A DNA stretch of 64,000 nt from Cryobacterium glaciale (GTDB taxonomy: Bacteria; Actinomycetota; Actinomycetes; Actinomycetales; Microbacteriaceae). Where the stretch lies: contig NZ_SOEY01000007.1 in NCBI RefSeq assembly GCF_004402535.1, positions 124,001 to 188,000 of the forward strand, read 5' to 3'. The position numbers and the translations under genes were made by a program. This document shows, piece after piece, positions 62,611 through 64,000 of this stretch (positions within the stretch are counted from its first letter, which is position 1; each line of letters opens with the position of its first letter). Below the pieces are notes generated by a model, which saw only the letters and a program-made list of their open reading frames with translations, had not been told where the DNA came from and ran no database searches.

Positions 62611-64000
62611 TCCAGAACGGCGCGAGCACTGAGCGGGGCAGCGCGCTCATGGCCGTGATCGGCGTCATGGGGGTGCTGATCGTTATCACTCTCACCCTAA
62701 CCACGGCCACGCTGTACTCGCTTGATTTCACCCGAAGCACCCGTGCCTCGGTTCAGTCGGTCGCCGCCGCCGAAAGCGGTGTCAGCGCGGCCCAGCTCAG
62801 CCTGACCCAGGGCATCTGTCGGCCCAATTACACGCGAGCTTCGCCACAATTCACGGCCGAGGTGGCGTATTCCCTGAGCTCGAGCGACGACGTCTGGGTG
62901 GCGGGTTGCCCCGCCGCCAGCGTCGCGGCTGTGCGCGTGCGCGTTGTGTCAACCGGAAGCGCGCTGACCGGGCCGGCGTCGGATCAGACTCGGATCGAAG
63001 CGATCTTTGAGTACGAGTCGGCGGCGCCCACGGGCGTGCAGCCGAGCGGGGCTGCTATGTATCTCTACGGCGGCGTCGTGTTCATGAACAATGCCGACCT
63101 GCTGGTGGCCAAGTCGGGTCGTGCGGCTATTCAGGTGAAGAACGGTAGCGTGTCGTGCTCTAATAACACCGTGATCGAAGGCGATGTCGTCGTCTCGGCC
63201 GGCAACCTCAATATCAGCGGATGTTCCATCGAGGGCAACGCGTGGGCCACCGGCGCGGCGACGCTCGGCGCCGTAACGGGCAACCTCACTGCGTCGAGCG
63301 TGAACCTGTCAGGCGCTCAATTAACCAACAGGGTTGGCGGCGTCTACACTCGCTACACGGTAGAAACACCGATTCCTACGGTACCGCCCTGGGTTGATCT
63401 CAACTACGCCCCGAGCGACTGGATCGATGCAAGCGGCGTGCCCTATCAGGTTACGTCGATCGGTGCGAACTGCACCATCGACGCGAGCACTTTGACCGCG
63501 GCCGCGAACGGCGGTAGACCCGTCATCATCAACGCCCTGTCCGTGTGCCCCTCTGGAGTCACCGCCGTCGGCACGGTAAAGCTCAGCTCTGATGTTGTGA
63601 TTTTTGCCAACAATTTCACCTTCGTCAACAACGTGCAATTTCAGTCGTCGTCGACATCTCGACACAAAGTTTGGTTCATCACGCCCGACCTGGTGGCCGA
63701 TCACCTGCCCACCTGTGGCGCGTCGCAGGGTGACTTCTGGATGAAGAACAGCTTCACGATAGCGCCCACGCTCGACGCCATGACGTACACACCCTGCCGG
63801 TTCAACGCCATGAACAACTTCGAGTGGCGCGGCCAGCTCTACGCGAACGGTGCCAACGACTTCAAAAATAACACCCGGTTCGAATCGGCGCCGCTCGGCC
63901 TGCCGGGAATCGACCTCGACACCGGCACGGTGACCGGGGGAGGCTCGGCCGGCGCCGTTCCCCGGCTCGGAAACATGACGTCGATGAGGGACCTGAGTGA
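62601..64000 (+). CDS. Large PilX-like pilus-tip protein (3' truncated)
   Basis: At least 466 residues; the frame is open to the window end. The GTG start lies inside the end of the previous gene. ERGSALMAVIGVMGVLIVITLTLTTATLYSLDFTRS matches a PilX N-terminal segment, lacking the G|FTLIE site. The ~430-residue ectodomain has repeated short beta-turn motifs (GNLNISGCSIEGNAWATGAATLGAVTGNLTASSVNLSG) like polymer-forming/DUF7305 beta-helix proteins, and several Cys. It may be a tip adhesin or DNA-contacting subunit; that is inference. Confidence 0.75.
   Translation, partial: MPVVQNGASTERGSALMAVIGVMGVLIVITLTLTTATLYSLDFTRSTRASVQSVAAAESGVSAAQLSLTQGICRPNYTRASPQFTAEVAYSLSSSDDVWVAGCPAASVAAVRVRVVSTGSALTGPASDQTRIEAIFEYESAAPTGVQPSGAAMYLYGGVVFMNNADLLVAKSGRAAIQVKNGSVSCSNNTVIEGDVVVSAGNLNISGCSIEGNAWATGAATLGAVTGNLTASSVNLSGAQLTNRVGGVYTRYTVETPIPTVPPWVDLNYAPSDWIDASGVPYQVTSIGANCTIDASTLTAAANGGRPVIINALSVCPSGVTAVGTVKLSSDVVIFANNFTFVNNVQFQSSSTSRHKVWFITPDLVADHLPTCGASQGDFWMKNSFTIAPTLDAMTYTPCRFNAMNNFEWRGQLYANGANDFKNNTRFESAPLGLPGIDLDTGTVTGGGSAGAVPRLGNMTSMRDLS

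Overview
The window is GC-rich, densely coded, chromosomal-type DNA from a high-GC Gram-positive. Markers such as CarD, TTG-started rpoB and rpoC, a DUF5997/LysR-effector pair, DUF4916 and DUF1684 proteins, and GTGA/ATGA gene overlaps suggest Actinobacteria, most likely Microbacteriaceae (for example Cryobacterium or a relative). Genus is not proven. I see no rRNA, tRNA, transposase, integrase, CRISPR array or prophage.

Layout. 0-3 kb: the end of carD, a polytopic membrane protein and a YihY/BrkB protein. 3.2-9.4 kb: an envelope-stress block. A minus-strand group (DUF3618, holin-X, helical protein, CsbD, AmaP-like, DUF6286, two Asp23-like proteins, DUF2273-like) faces a plus-strand ECF sigma factor that is translationally linked to a further Asp23-like protein. 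9.4-26.5 kb: mostly core metabolism and regulators: Lrp/alanine dehydrogenase, HxlR and OhrR regulators with visible operators, aldehyde dehydrogenase, a GNAT-AAA+ fusion, a DrrAB-type ABC exporter, a LysR effector domain without HTH facing DUF5997, hydrolases, nucleoside hydrolase and a DEAD-box helicase.

26.6-42.8 kb: a sugar-diacid (aldarate) locus. A Dpp-type ABC importer and a TauE exporter converge on kdgD-iclR-glucarate dehydratase-like-hydroxyacid dehydrogenase. These diverge from lysR-ketoglutarate semialdehyde dehydrogenase-gudD. Together they encode glucarate to 5-keto-4-deoxyglucarate to 2,5-dioxovalerate to 2-oxoglutarate. A second hydroxyacid dehydrogenase faces the importer. 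42.8-48.6 kb: small housekeeping and unknown genes (EVE, coiled-coil protein, SprT, PQQ-type sugar dehydrogenase, TPR, spermidine-synthase-like). 48.9-56.4 kb: rpoB-rpoC. 56.6-64.0 kb: a type IV pilus operon (PilB-like, PilT, PilC, pilin, two minor prepilins and a large PilX-like protein that runs off the end).

The most unusual signal is not a gene. The 9-mer AGCGGATGC (or its complement) occurs about 33 times by eye in 64 kb, in both orientations, where about one is expected. One inverted pair forms the terminator at 22237-22283. Density, lack of polarity and use in a terminator resemble DNA uptake sequences, and a type IV pilus operon lies in the same window. A second signal is a ~95 bp intergenic element with GCATAACTCCTGCAA inverted ends, present at 15334 and 46891.
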